Shown here in pieces: positions 44,915 through 53,977 of a stretch of 64,000 bases of DNA. Origin of the DNA: Agelas oroides (Eukaryota; Porifera; Demospongiae; Agelasida; Agelasidae). The position numbers and the translations under genes are program-made. The first letter of the stretch is position 1, and each line of letters starts with the position of its first letter. The DNA is taken from NCBI GenBank assembly GCA_949130485.1, contig OX422184.1, positions 10,299,996 through 10,363,995 of the forward strand. The letters are read 5' to 3'. The notes under the pieces are model-generated. The model was not told where the DNA came from. It did no database searches and saw only the letters and a list, made by a program, of their open reading frames with translations.

Positions 44915-46123
44915 ATGGAGAACTGGAATATCTACAAATACAATTACTATGCTTGTGGTGGCCCTTCCACTGAGGACTCTAACAAAGCTACCCGTACCGC
45001 CTGCGCCCCAACCCCAGATCCGGCCACCGACTACTCCGGTAGAATGTGGTCTTTTAGAGAGGTAGGCCACGAATAGTCATAGTTATTGACCAGGCATACT
45101 AGTTTCGCTAGCCAGACCATCGATAAGGAATGGCCAGACCAAATTGTGTGGTTGAGTGGGTTGACCTTCGGATAATTACATCTGACAATTGAGTGGTGCA
45201 ATGTCATTTCTTATCTCCAGGATGAGGAGCCATCTCAGGGCAGTTGTCTTGCTGATGCTATTACACTTGAAGACTCCAGGCTACAAGATCCGTTGGGAGA
45301 TTCCTGTGTCACAGTTGTGGAAGATTCATGCTCCCCTGTACCATCAGGCCATGCACCATTTGAATATTCTTTGAAGGTGATTAACCCTATAAAAATGAGT
45401 GATTTCAAAAGTTTCAGTATTCATGGTCGGCGACAGTGTAGGTCTTTTGCAGACCTGAAAGATTTCATGGAGAAAAACATACCTACTGGTGCAGTTGAAA
45501 TGCCTAACTTGCATGATGTAGAAATAGGGTACATTGAACCTGGGCACGGCATTAAGGGAAGAAAGTTTTGGCTCCACACCGATACAGATGTTAAAGAAAT
45601 GTATGCCAAGCATCGAGGAAAAAAGAAGATTAACTTATGGTGCTATACCCGATCCAAAGAAGTAGCTGCTCCAAAGAAGGGAATAAGATCGAAATCGCCT
45701 GTTGCAGCAGGTGGTGGACGTAGCTCAAAATATAGCTCACATTTGGAAAATATAGAGAAGGTGGATGAAGTCTATGACCAACTACGAGAGAAACACAAGG
45801 GAAAGTTCACAGCTGAGCAGCTGCGAACCTGGGCCCATCTTGTCCAAATGGGGAAGCATAGTTCTCTGGAAGATCCACCAGATAAACCATTCTTTCGTGG
45901 ACATAAACGCTCAGCAGACAGCCGTCCAAGCGCTGCAGGAGGTACACCAGAGAGCAAGAAGCGTGCAACAACAGCCATTTCTCCCTGCCGAAAAGTGAAT
46001 TTGCGCAGTGAACTTATTGAGCAACTTGACAAGTGGCATAAGCTCCTGGACAGTGGTGCTATCAACCAGCAACAATACGATGAACTACAGCAGACTATTT
46101 TATCTGACATTAAACAGCTTTAA
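44915..46123 (+). CDS. Second gene of the IS630-type element, SHOCT-like C-terminus
   Basis: Exon 1 is 44,915-45,061 (ATG in GCCATGG, 49 codons) and exon 2 is 45,221-46,123, with a 159-bp GT-AG intron in phase 0. The product is about 349 residues. Residues ~95-180 form a compact basic/aromatic domain (SFSIHGRRQCRSFADLKDFM, IGYIEPGHGIKGRKFWLHTD, KKINLWCY), perhaps PB1- or ubiquitin-like. Residues ~205-265 are helical (ENIEKVDEVYDQLREKHKGK, RTWAHLVQMGKHSSLEDPPD). A basic linker follows. The end, LIEQLDKWHKLLDSGAINQQ and QYDELQQTIL, fits the SHOCT pattern, a short oligomerisation module. No signal peptide or membrane segment. It may assist or regulate the transposase; function is inferred only from position. 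Confidence 0.75.
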
Positions 46124-46333
46124 AGTATCAAGAAACTACCATTTACAGGTTTGGAATACTAAATTTGACTCGCCTATGTATCCAAGTACTAGGCAATTGA
46201 TTATCCTCAACCTTCTGATAAACATTTTACACTTGATGTTGGCTTGATAAGCATTTTATTCATATTTATGTCAGTACAATGCAGTGAGTAATAATTATGC
46301 AGGCAATACTGGAATTCATGCATACAAAAAAAA

Positions 46334-47317
46334 TCAATCATTGTAACCACTGTGCATGATCCAGCCTAAACATTTTTCATGGGTAACACTTTCAAAAGCA
46401 CTTTTAAGGAGGGGTATAGGATCGTCCATTATTTGAAGAATCTCATCATGATCCTTCAGATAGTACTTAATGTAACTGAACATCTCTTCTGCTGGATTCA
46501 GATCTGGGCTGTAGGGTGGTAAAAAAAGAACCAAAATCCCAGCTTCCCTGAACAAATCTACTGCAAGTTCTACGTGATGTATGGAACAGTTATCTAGAAT
46601 TGCAATCGACTTGGCATTCTGCCCATCAAATGGTAGCATTTCTGGTATTAATGATCCCCGTATGAAGTCCATGAATTTTTCACCATCTACTGTTCCTTTA
46701 GTAAGGTCCAATGCTACCAAACCACTAGATGCCAGTGCAGCAATTGCAGAGATACGCTGCCCTCGGTGAAGTAGACGGTGATACACTGGCCGCTCTCCCT
46801 TTAATGCATAGCCGAATTTTCGTACTTGGTCCCTTCTGTCACAGCCGGTTTCATCTATCCATACCAACTGTTCTTTGTTGTATAACTGTACTTCAGCTAA
46901 AAATTTTCCACGAAACTCCACTGACCTTTGCAGAGCGACCTGCTGCACTTTCTTTCTTGTCAACCCATGCCTGTGAATAATCCGGCAGGCAGTAGATACA
47001 GACACTTCAATACCAATAATGTCAATGACTTTCTGACAGATCTCACTGAGGTACAGGCTTGGGTTGTCAAAGAGCAGTCCAATGACAATTAGCTCTTCAT
47101 GACCATTGAGAGACCTTGTTTCTTCTCTAGATGGTGTTGTAGAGTCCACTTCTCCAGTAGCCTCAAAGAGCTTGCAGATATTGTACACTGTACCAACAGA
47201 AATACTTAAATTGGTAGCAATAGCGCGGAAGGACAGTTGCATGCCAACTCTTTGCCACACTATCCGCCAGCGGATATCATGAGAGTAGGGGGCCTTTCGT
47301 CCTGGCTCTGCAGACAT
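46334..47317 (-). CDS. Tc1/IS630-type DD34E transposase, intact
   Basis: A 327-residue single-exon protein. The N-terminal part has two HTH segments (YSHDIRWRIVWQRVGMQLSF and IATNLSISVGTVYNICKLFE, then VSTACRIIHRHGLTRKK) that would bind the inverted ends. The catalytic core is complete: Asp in QLVWIDETGCDRRD (~172), Asp in SIAILDNCSIHH (~243) and Glu in YSPDLNPAEEMFSYIK. There are 34 residues between the last two, the DD34E spacing of Tc1-like enzymes. It performs cut-and-paste transposition at TA. No stop or frame break is seen, and the length is normal for the family. The start at 47,317 (MSAEPGRKAPYSHD) lies about 65 bp inside the right inverted end. It converges on the second gene, with 210 bp between stop codons. 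Confidence 0.95.
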   Translation of the reverse strand: MSAEPGRKAPYSHDIRWRIVWQRVGMQLSFRAIATNLSISVGTVYNICKLFEATGEVDSTTPSREETRSLNGHEELIVIGLLFDNPSLYLSEICQKVIDIIGIEVSVSTACRIIHRHGLTRKKVQQVALQRSVEFRGKFLAEVQLYNKEQLVWIDETGCDRRDQVRKFGYALKGERPVYHRLLHRGQRISAIAALASSGLVALDLTKGTVDGEKFMDFIRGSLIPEMLPFDGQNAKSIAILDNCSIHHVELAVDLFREAGILVLFLPPYSPDLNPAEEMFSYIKYYLKDHDEILQIMDDPIPLLKSAFESVTHEKCLGWIMHSGYND

Positions 47318-47429
47318 CCTTCTAACTGCTTACTGAGACACTTGTATTTCCCGCCCAATATCATAGTCCATGTCACGGAAACGGAACGGAATCAACGGGA
47401 TGTTCAAACGCAACTGAAATCGACTGTAA

Positions 47430-48155
47430 CAGTCGTCACCGTATCGCTTGTACGTACCTTATCCAGCTGTCATTGATGTCAGTGGGCTTTCCAATGAAAT
47501 AAATGCCAACCTCGAATAGTAACTGCAAAAAACCAGCAGGAAAAAAATATCCGCGGCATTTGATTGAAGAGATTCAGTAATTTGAAAATGGTGAAAATTT
47601 TCAGAACAGGTGGTGTTTTGCATACTGTTCATAGATCCACAAAAGCCTCTTAAGTGAAGATGAGCTATTGTCAGTGCAGAACGGAGAACAACTCACTTGA
47701 TGCATTGGAAAGTCATGCTGCAGTTTACTGTGGAGATCAAGCTGCCATAGACCACTATCAGCTAGTTCAACCCAAATGGATGAAAGAGAAAATGGAGGAC
47801 TGACATGACATCACAGTCAACAAATGATGCTGGGCATCAACCTGTCTGTAGTCCAACCTACGATTATTGCACAAAGCGACAGTGCACTTTATTTTCATCT
47901 AGATCATCGGTATCATCTTTGGAAAATTGGTCCTAAACGAGGACACACAAAATGTTGGACAACAATATAGAAGCACAATTCGTACAGTCCAAGCAACTAC
48001 AGATACCCACAAATGCCACACCAAAACAGAGCCTATATTACACTCAATGAATCCCAGGCAGAATGTATGCTTCAAAACTGTCCACAATATTCTCAGAATA
48101 CAGTGAAACCACTATGGGAATTTTTTACAGCGAAAGTCAAACCAGCATCGAGCTC
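47430..48155. other. Gene-free stretch
   Basis: No gene or repeat recognised. Confidence 0.35.
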
Positions 48156-48157
48156 AT

Positions 48158-48198
48158 GTCACCTGGGAAAACCAAGAGTCTTGGTTTTCCCAGGTGAC
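48158..48198. repeat. Perfect 20-bp hairpin
   Basis: GTCACCTGGGAAAACCAAGA is followed after 1 nt by its exact inverse, TCTTGGTTTTCCCAGGTGAC. Confidence 0.9.
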
Positions 48199-48199
48199 T

Positions 48200-48925
48200 G
48201 GCATATCCTCAAACTGACGACAAGGTATTGATGAAGGTATATTACAGCTGTGGACTAAAAGAGCTGGCAAAGACCTCAGGGTTTCGAGCTGGGAACAATT
48301 CGTGCTTGAGAACTGCTTTCCATATATATTTGATGGGTGACATCACGAGAAATTGCATGACATCGCATGCACTCGTGCGCGTTAATTAGAGTAGCAACCG
48401 GCTATAGTCGGAGTACAGAACTCGACTTCTCCGTTGGTTATGTAGCTGGTCTGTTACTCTAAGGCCATTGTTCCATAACCATTTCAAAAACTAGAGTGAA
48501 CTGTCATGGAAACTACGGTAAACTTAGCTAATCTTAGCGATTCGAAGGTTCCTTTTAGCTCCAAAAGTACTCGTTTAATCTGTATCCACTCACAATAATA
48601 ACTGTACATAATGAACACACCTGTTAGTCCGTAGTACAATCAGCTACTGTAGCCCTCTTCTTGCATCCAGACTTCTCTCTTGATAGTTCTAGAGCTGTCT
48701 TATTCATGGAATATTTGATGGTGGGTTCTTGCTGGTCATCTTCAGTAGCTTAGCAAGTACCTGGTACTAGTCTTAGTCTAGTAGTACTAACAGTCCATAT
48801 ACGAAGCTCCACCCATCCAGCAGTCACAAGACAGTCACGTGACACAGCATACCAACTGCAGCTGCCATTATAATAACAGTTATCACAGTGATGAAGACCC
48901 TTCAAGGTACAAGTTACGCTGAATG
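48200..48925. other. Gene-free stretch upstream of transposase copy 2
   Basis: No exon recognised. Confidence 0.35.
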
Positions 48926-48928
48926 AAA

Positions 48929-49017
48929 GTAAAAATTAGTAGCTATTTTGCAACTGCAATAATTGCAGTTGCAAAATAGCTACTAATTGCAGTTGCAAAA
49001 TAGCTACTAATTTTTAC
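48929..49017. repeat. Three-armed foldback
   Basis: ATTAGTAGCTATTTTGCAACTGC (interrupted here only for quoting) at 48,935 is inverted twice in a row, at 48,961-48,987 and 48,986-49,010, as TTGCAGTTGCAAAATAGCTA. So one arm faces a duplicated partner. Confidence 0.85.
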
Positions 49018-49063
49018 TTATTGATTTGACAAATACATGTACACAAACATAAATCATTTTCAG

Positions 49064-51149
49064 TCTTGTTCTGTCGAACAGATGTCAGACACACTTGAGA
49101 ACCTGGCAAAGAAAGAAAAATGGATAGTAACTGTCACAGCACCAGAATTTGGATACATATACAAAGGGCTTGGTACAAGCACAGCAGACCTACTATTTGC
49201 ACTAAACTCATTACTAAGAAGGTGGAGTGAGGTCATAAAAAGTACACCAGGAGCTACAGTTAACTACACTGACCTACTCAACATAAGCATTTCTGGTGGG
49301 GCATTTTATGTCAAAACAACCACATGCACCTGCAAGACTTCAGGAGAAAGCAACTGCCTAAATCGTGTAGAACACAGGCTAGCAACACAGGCAAGGATTA
49401 TCGCATCTAATCTACGTAATCCAAAATATGGAAAAGGTCAAAGGCGGAAAATCTACCTTGACAAAATGTACCAACTAGCAATTAAGTCAAGTGAAGTGGT
49501 CTCTATACAATCGCTCTTGGGAACAAATGTCACTGAAGTAGTACAAAATGTTGAAAACATGCTACAGTGGAAACAAAAGTACACAGACCTCGTTGGTGCC
49601 ATTAGAGTGCTTCATGCAGATGTCTGTAGCAATATGCAAACAAAGCATGACAGCAACACATCAGAACCTACTGATTTATTGCAGGATATACAGTACTGTA
49701 ATGACGAACTCAGAAACTTTGTTCTTGGGTGCACTTCCCGTTCCAAACACAAATTCACAGAGCTTTCAAAGCGCCAGCAACAACGAAGGCTTAAACAACT
49801 AAAAAACAAATGTGAAATAGTGTCTTGGTTTGCAAATACTTTAGATCTTGACATCACTACGCTGAAAGTAAAGCCTAGTGACAGTGATCAAGAACATGTT
49901 CTCATTGACAGCAAAGCATCGACTTCAAAAGGTGATTCCCAAACATCCAGGACACAAAATGAAAAAGCTACTAAACTTTTAGAGAGCATTCTCTACATTC
50001 TGGACAAATTTTCTGTTGGAGATGCTTTTTATCATGAGCTATCAATGTTAAACGAAGGTTTGCCACGCTCATACCTAATTAAACAATGCCGGAATCAGAC
50101 AAATTGAACTAGAGTTTTTTTTGGGTGGAGACTACAAATTTCTATTATTAGTATGTGGGCTTAGTGGTGCAACCTCTAATTATGCCTGTCTATATTGTAA
50201 AGTTCACAAAGATCAACGATGGGACACCTCTAAGGATCGAGCTTACTATAATCAACCTCCCCTGGCCAGATCACTTCACGAGCTAAGGAATCCCCCAAAG
50301 ATGAACTACTGTGCTGTAAACAAGCCCCTTTTTGATATTCCACTAACTCACATTGTGGTAGATGAATTGCACTTGCTTCTTAGGATCACTGACATCCTAA
50401 CTCGAAACTTGGTTGAAGAGTGCCTAGAGTGGGATGAACATGAAACAATAACCAAAGGAGCAATAGCTCCTACAAGACGATATCATGTGAAAGAGTTGAC
50501 AGACACTATCTCGAGTTGTGGTGTTACATTCAATGTATGGGAGAAACTAAATGAAAATCGTCAAGGAACTGGAAAATATGAATACACTAGTCTTATGGGC
50601 AGAGACTAGAAAAGGGTACTTGAAAGACTACCAGAGAAATTATCCAACATTCTCCATGCAGAGACAGAATCAACTGTCCAAAAGCTATGGGTTGACTTCA
50701 AAAAGCTTTATTCATTTCAAACAAATGCCCATCCCGACACCACAAAGCTTGAGGAATACTTTCAGGATGCCAAAAAATGGATTGATACATTTGTCTCCCT
50801 TTCACACTCTCGTCGTTTGTACAAACGATCAAACATCACTCCATACATGCATATTATGGTTTATCACGTACCGGAATTTATAGAGAAGTACAAAAGTTTG
50901 AAGGTGTTTAGTGGACAATCTCTTGAAAAGACAATGGACCTAACACGGCGAGCTTTCATGCTCAAATCTAACAAACATGATCCTGAAGCAGATGTACTCA
51001 AATATGACAGACGCCAAAGTATGCTTTCAAAACGGGAGCGAAAGCCACGAAGTTATGTGAAGCATGACACTGAGTACTGGAACACCAAAAAATGCAAAAC
51101 AGTGAATGAAGAAACACATACCTCTTCAATCACGCAGCAGTCTTCGTGA
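49064..51149 (+). pseudogene. Unclassified C/D(2)H-type DDE transposase, copy 2
   Basis: This is the fuller copy of the family also seen at 5.3-6.3 kb. Coding probably starts after a TTTTCAG acceptor at 49,063. The first 347 codons (to 50,107) include a helical basic region (LSKRQQQRRLKQLKNKCEIV, SWFANTLDLDITTLKVKPSD) and end at FYHELSMLNEGLPRSYLIKQ. In the next frame follow LEFFLGGDYKFLLLVCG (second Asp), YACLYCKVHKD (Cys pair), IPLTHIVVDELHLLLRITD (D-x2-H) and, after one in-frame TAG near 50,607, ITPYMHIMVYHVPEFIEKY and VFSGQSLEKTMDLTRRAF (likely Glu). It ends RKPRSYVKHDTEYWNTKK. The block with the first Asp (GDGT in copy 1) is missing at the 50,105 junction, so this copy cannot be active. 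The Cys pair plus D-x2-H arrangement is that described for P, hAT, Transib and related cut-and-paste transposases. Confidence 0.75.
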
Positions 51150-51530
51150 ACACCAGTGAAACTTTGTGCTCATAATGGTTGCAAAAAACTTCTGAAGGAA
51201 GCTGTGGATCAAGTTTCTCAGGTTAACTCCTGGCAGAAGTGGAAATACAGGTGAAAGAAGGTGGGACTAGTCTACACAAGACCTTTAGGGGAATTAATTT
51301 AGCATTTAAAGGGCTAATGGTGGGTAAAGGCTTAAACAGTGAAGTCGTTTTGTCACTCTCAATATTCGTGCACCTAGCATGCATGGGATGCAAGTGAGTG
51401 GAAGAGAGCTTCGCCACCTTGGCTGGCCCGACGGCGATCTGAGGCATTGCCAGAAATTCGAATAGCGCGGCGGTCACGACGTTGATTTCTGTAGTATACG
51501 GAGTTTAAATCGAAACGCGGAATTTACAGG
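51150..51530. other. Intergenic, upstream of chromodomain gene
   Basis: Becomes CpG-richer after 51,420, consistent with a promoter region, but no defined motif could be assigned. Confidence 0.3.
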
Positions 51531-51532
51531 AT

Positions 51533-51937
51533 ATGACGTCCTTAGATTTAATAGTTTGTCATGGCGTTTATACAGTCGCGCGAAAAGCTGTAAAGCCTCC
51601 AGGTTTCTATCGAAGGCTTAACACTCTCAGTACCGCTGACTTTGAGTGCGCGGGTAGGTCCACTCGTAGTTCGAGGCTGGAAGTTGGGGAAGATGAATTA
51701 CCTGATGGCTGTTTCAAAGTTGACCGCGTTGTTGCAAAGCAGGCTTCTGTGGTAAGTGCTTGCACGGCTGTGGTTAAGTGCTTGCATGGTCAGTAACCAA
51801 TGAATAGGCTTTGTTTTTATAACTTGTGGTTCTGTCTGGCTGTAGAGATGTGATGAATATTTAGTTTTATGGGCCGGCTATCCAAAGGAGGATGCATCTT
51901 GGCAGAAGGGGGAAGACTTGACTGAAGCAGCAGTCAA
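51533..51937 (+). CDS. Chromodomain protein, 5' exons
   Basis: Exon 1 (51,533-51,751, 73 codons from ATG) and exon 2 (51,846-51,937) are joined by a 94-bp GT-AG intron with a strong GTAAGT donor after exon 2. The joined reading gives CFKVDRVVAKQASV|RCDEYLVLWAGYPKEDASWQ followed by KGEDLTEAAVK. This is a typical chromodomain: FKVDRVV strand, aromatic W in LVLWAGY and W in ASWQ. Chromodomains bind methylated histone tails through an aromatic cage. The N-terminal 55 residues are basic and Ser/Thr-rich without a known domain. Exons after 51,937 were not found; the MULE lies 1.2 kb downstream. A related decayed segment is at 61.98-62.22 kb. Confidence 0.75.
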
Positions 51938-51939
51938 GT

Positions 51940-52770
51940 AAGTCATAAATTTTGTGAAACATGGTACTCAGTCCAATGAATATTAGTTCAGGTACATAGG
52001 CTGTCGTGTTTTACATGGGTTCACTTGGATTTATTCAGAACACCAAGAGAGAGATATGTACAGAGAGGACATGAGGACACACTGACTCTATTGCACATGC
52101 GCACAAAACTAAAAATATGCATGACATAAGAATGACATCATGCACGCCATGATAGAACTCAATATCTGTAACTACACCACATAGGCAATCTTCATTTTCA
52201 TGTCCTAAGTCCCAGACTCTTTCCTCCCTACATTTTTCAGACAGCCTGGCTGTTGTGTAGTCTCGTTCTCAAGTCATTCCATTCTTCATGATGTTGACAT
52301 GCATTTGTTGGCAGTAACCGTAGCCCAAACTTGAGTTTCAGCAATGTTACATGTAAATACAGGTTGGACACTGTTGCTGATACATTAGAATCCAAAAGTA
52401 GAAGTATGACATTATTATTTGACTCTGACAGGTTGAAGATCGATTTCTCTAAAAACCCGTGTGCATTAAAACAAGTTTGCATAAAATTTTATTGCTAGGC
52501 AAAAGGTATCAGACCACCATTGAACTGGATTGTAATTTTATAACACTCGAAAACCTTTGAGTTGGTTTGGCTTGTGAAACGAAAAGTACATATAAGTTAC
52601 AGGGGATGGTTGTAGGGTATGTTAGAGACACAAGTGGAAACTTAGTACTCAAACCTAGGACATTTACTGAGATGGTTTATGTAAGATTGGTTAAGTGTAG
52701 GTGCTATTTTTGTTGCTTCTTCATGTAAATATTTATTATATAATTTAGACATCTACCAGTAATAAGTCAG
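51940..52770. other. Gene-free stretch, possible intron
   Basis: May be the next intron of the chromodomain gene. No exon recognised. Confidence 0.3.
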
Positions 52771-52771
52771 C

Positions 52772-52772
52772 A

Positions 52773-52827
<55 letters not shown>
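52772..52827. repeat. (TG)28 microsatellite
   Basis: Uninterrupted TG tract of about 55 bp. Confidence 0.97.
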
Positions 52828-52828
<1 letters not shown>

Positions 52829-52840
52829 ATGCAAACACTT

Positions 52841-52990
52841 TTAACTTGAAATAGTTTCATTCAGTCTCTGCTTCTTACGAACTTCTTGAATGCCACCACC
52901 TTCCCAATACTGGTCGTCTCTCTTTGTGTAGGGTCGCTTTTCACGTGCAGTGTCAGCCAGCTCTTCTATTCGAGCCTCAGTCACAAGAAT
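52841..52990 (-). pseudogene. C-terminal fragment like the unclassified transposase
   Basis: The minus frame reads EARIEELADTAREKRPYTKR and DDQYWEGGGIQEVRKKQR. This parallels the tail of copy 2 (RKPRSYVKHDTEYWNTKK), so it may be a third remnant of that family. It is short, and the similarity rests on a basic run plus (D/E)(Q/E)YW. Confidence 0.3.
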
Positions 52991-53122
52991 GTCACTGAAC
53001 ATGCAATGATTTGTGTAACTCAAGTGGACAGTGCATGGGATTGTGACATAACGAAATTCGACTATCAACAAGGGGACCGTTTCGAGCCTGGCGCCCGTTG
53101 AATTGAACCGAACGACCCGTGG

Positions 53123-53132
53123 CTATGTAAAA
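53123..53132. repeat. MULE target-site duplication, left
   Basis: CTATGTAAAA immediately outside the left inverted end. The same ten bases occur at 58,109-58,118. Confidence 0.95.
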
Positions 53133-53173
53133 GGGATTCGCTTTTTTCACAGCGGTTCATGTGGTCACGTGCG
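53133..53173. repeat. MULE left terminal inverted repeat
   Basis: Forty-one bases, identical to the reverse complement of 58,068-58,108. Confidence 0.97.
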
Positions 53174-53312
53174 AAGAATAACCCCTACAGCACTACGCTA
53201 ACGCTAGAAATAAACAGGATCTGAGTGCGAATTTACAATGACTGAAAGAGTGGTCACGCAGGACGACGGTGGTAGGAATACCTTGAATGCCAATAGTAAG
53301 GTACAAATAAGT

Positions 53313-53410
53313 CTTTTTATAACACAAACAATATAAAAGTCTATAACACAAACAATATAACAGTCTATAACACAAACAATATAACAGTCTATAACACAAA
53401 CAATATAAAA
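53313..53410. repeat. 24-bp tandem repeat in MULE 3' region
   Basis: About four copies of TCTATAACACAAACAATATA plus ACAG, just downstream of the MULE gene's stop codon. Confidence 0.9.
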
Positions 53411-53424
53411 GATGTACAGACAAA

Positions 53425-53977
53425 CTATATAATACAGTAGTGATGAACACTTTGGTTGAGAGGAGGCTCATCTAATGGATAATCTCCATGTTGTGATAAA
53501 ATACAGTCATAGTGGCATCCTCTGACATTAAGAAGCTCAATGTGGTTTAGACGAGACAGCTGTTTGGGTGGTGGATCTTGGGATGGAAAAGTAAGCCTAT
53601 CCCCACGGAGAGGATTATAACGGAACCATTTGTAGGTATTCACATTGGGAATTAGGGTGAATACAGGAATTTGAAGGAGCGACGCTGTTGCTAGTATCTC
53701 AACTGCTGTGCCCCACACCCTTGTACATCTCATATTAGACAAGTATCTTTCAAAGTCACCATCAATGTACGGTCTGAAGCTATCTCGGTTCTGCGAGACA
53801 AACTGGACCAATAGCTCACGTACTTTCTCATGGCACATTTCATTGCCATACAACACAAAAGCAAGGGCACGGAACAAGCAATTTCCATCTCCAGAGATAG
53901 GTTTGACTTTGCAATCCCTTGCAGATAGAGAAGCTATTGCTTGCTGAAGAGGATCCTGTGGATGAATTGAGATCACT
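53425..53977 (-). other. OTU cysteine-protease domain of MULE protein
   Basis: The last exon encodes VKPISGDGNCLFRALAFVLY, with the Asp and nucleophile Cys of OTU proteases. It continues with HEKVRELLVQFVSQNRDSFR, WGTAVEILATASLLQIPVFT and VRGCHYDCILSQ with the catalytic His. Length (~165 residues) and block order are those of OTU deubiquitinases. It could remove ubiquitin from the transposase or from host proteins (inference). Confidence 0.9.

Larger units (their letters stand above)
44781..47426. mobile_element. Two-gene Tc1/IS630-type DNA transposon
   Basis: The 2,646-bp element is bounded by TA on each side (44,779-44,780 and 47,427-47,428). Its inverted ends start CAGTCGATTTCAGT. The first 45 bp agree at 43 positions, and the left end then has an extra 21 bp before the shared TTTCCGTG. 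Inside are two convergent genes: a two-exon gene on the plus strand (44,915-46,123) and an intact transposase on the minus strand (47,317-46,334). High end identity and open frames point to a recent insertion. Confidence 0.92.

Noticed and set aside
46581-46980. Plus-strand frames opposite the IS630-type transposase
   Set aside because: Antisense shadows of a clearly coding, motif-complete gene.
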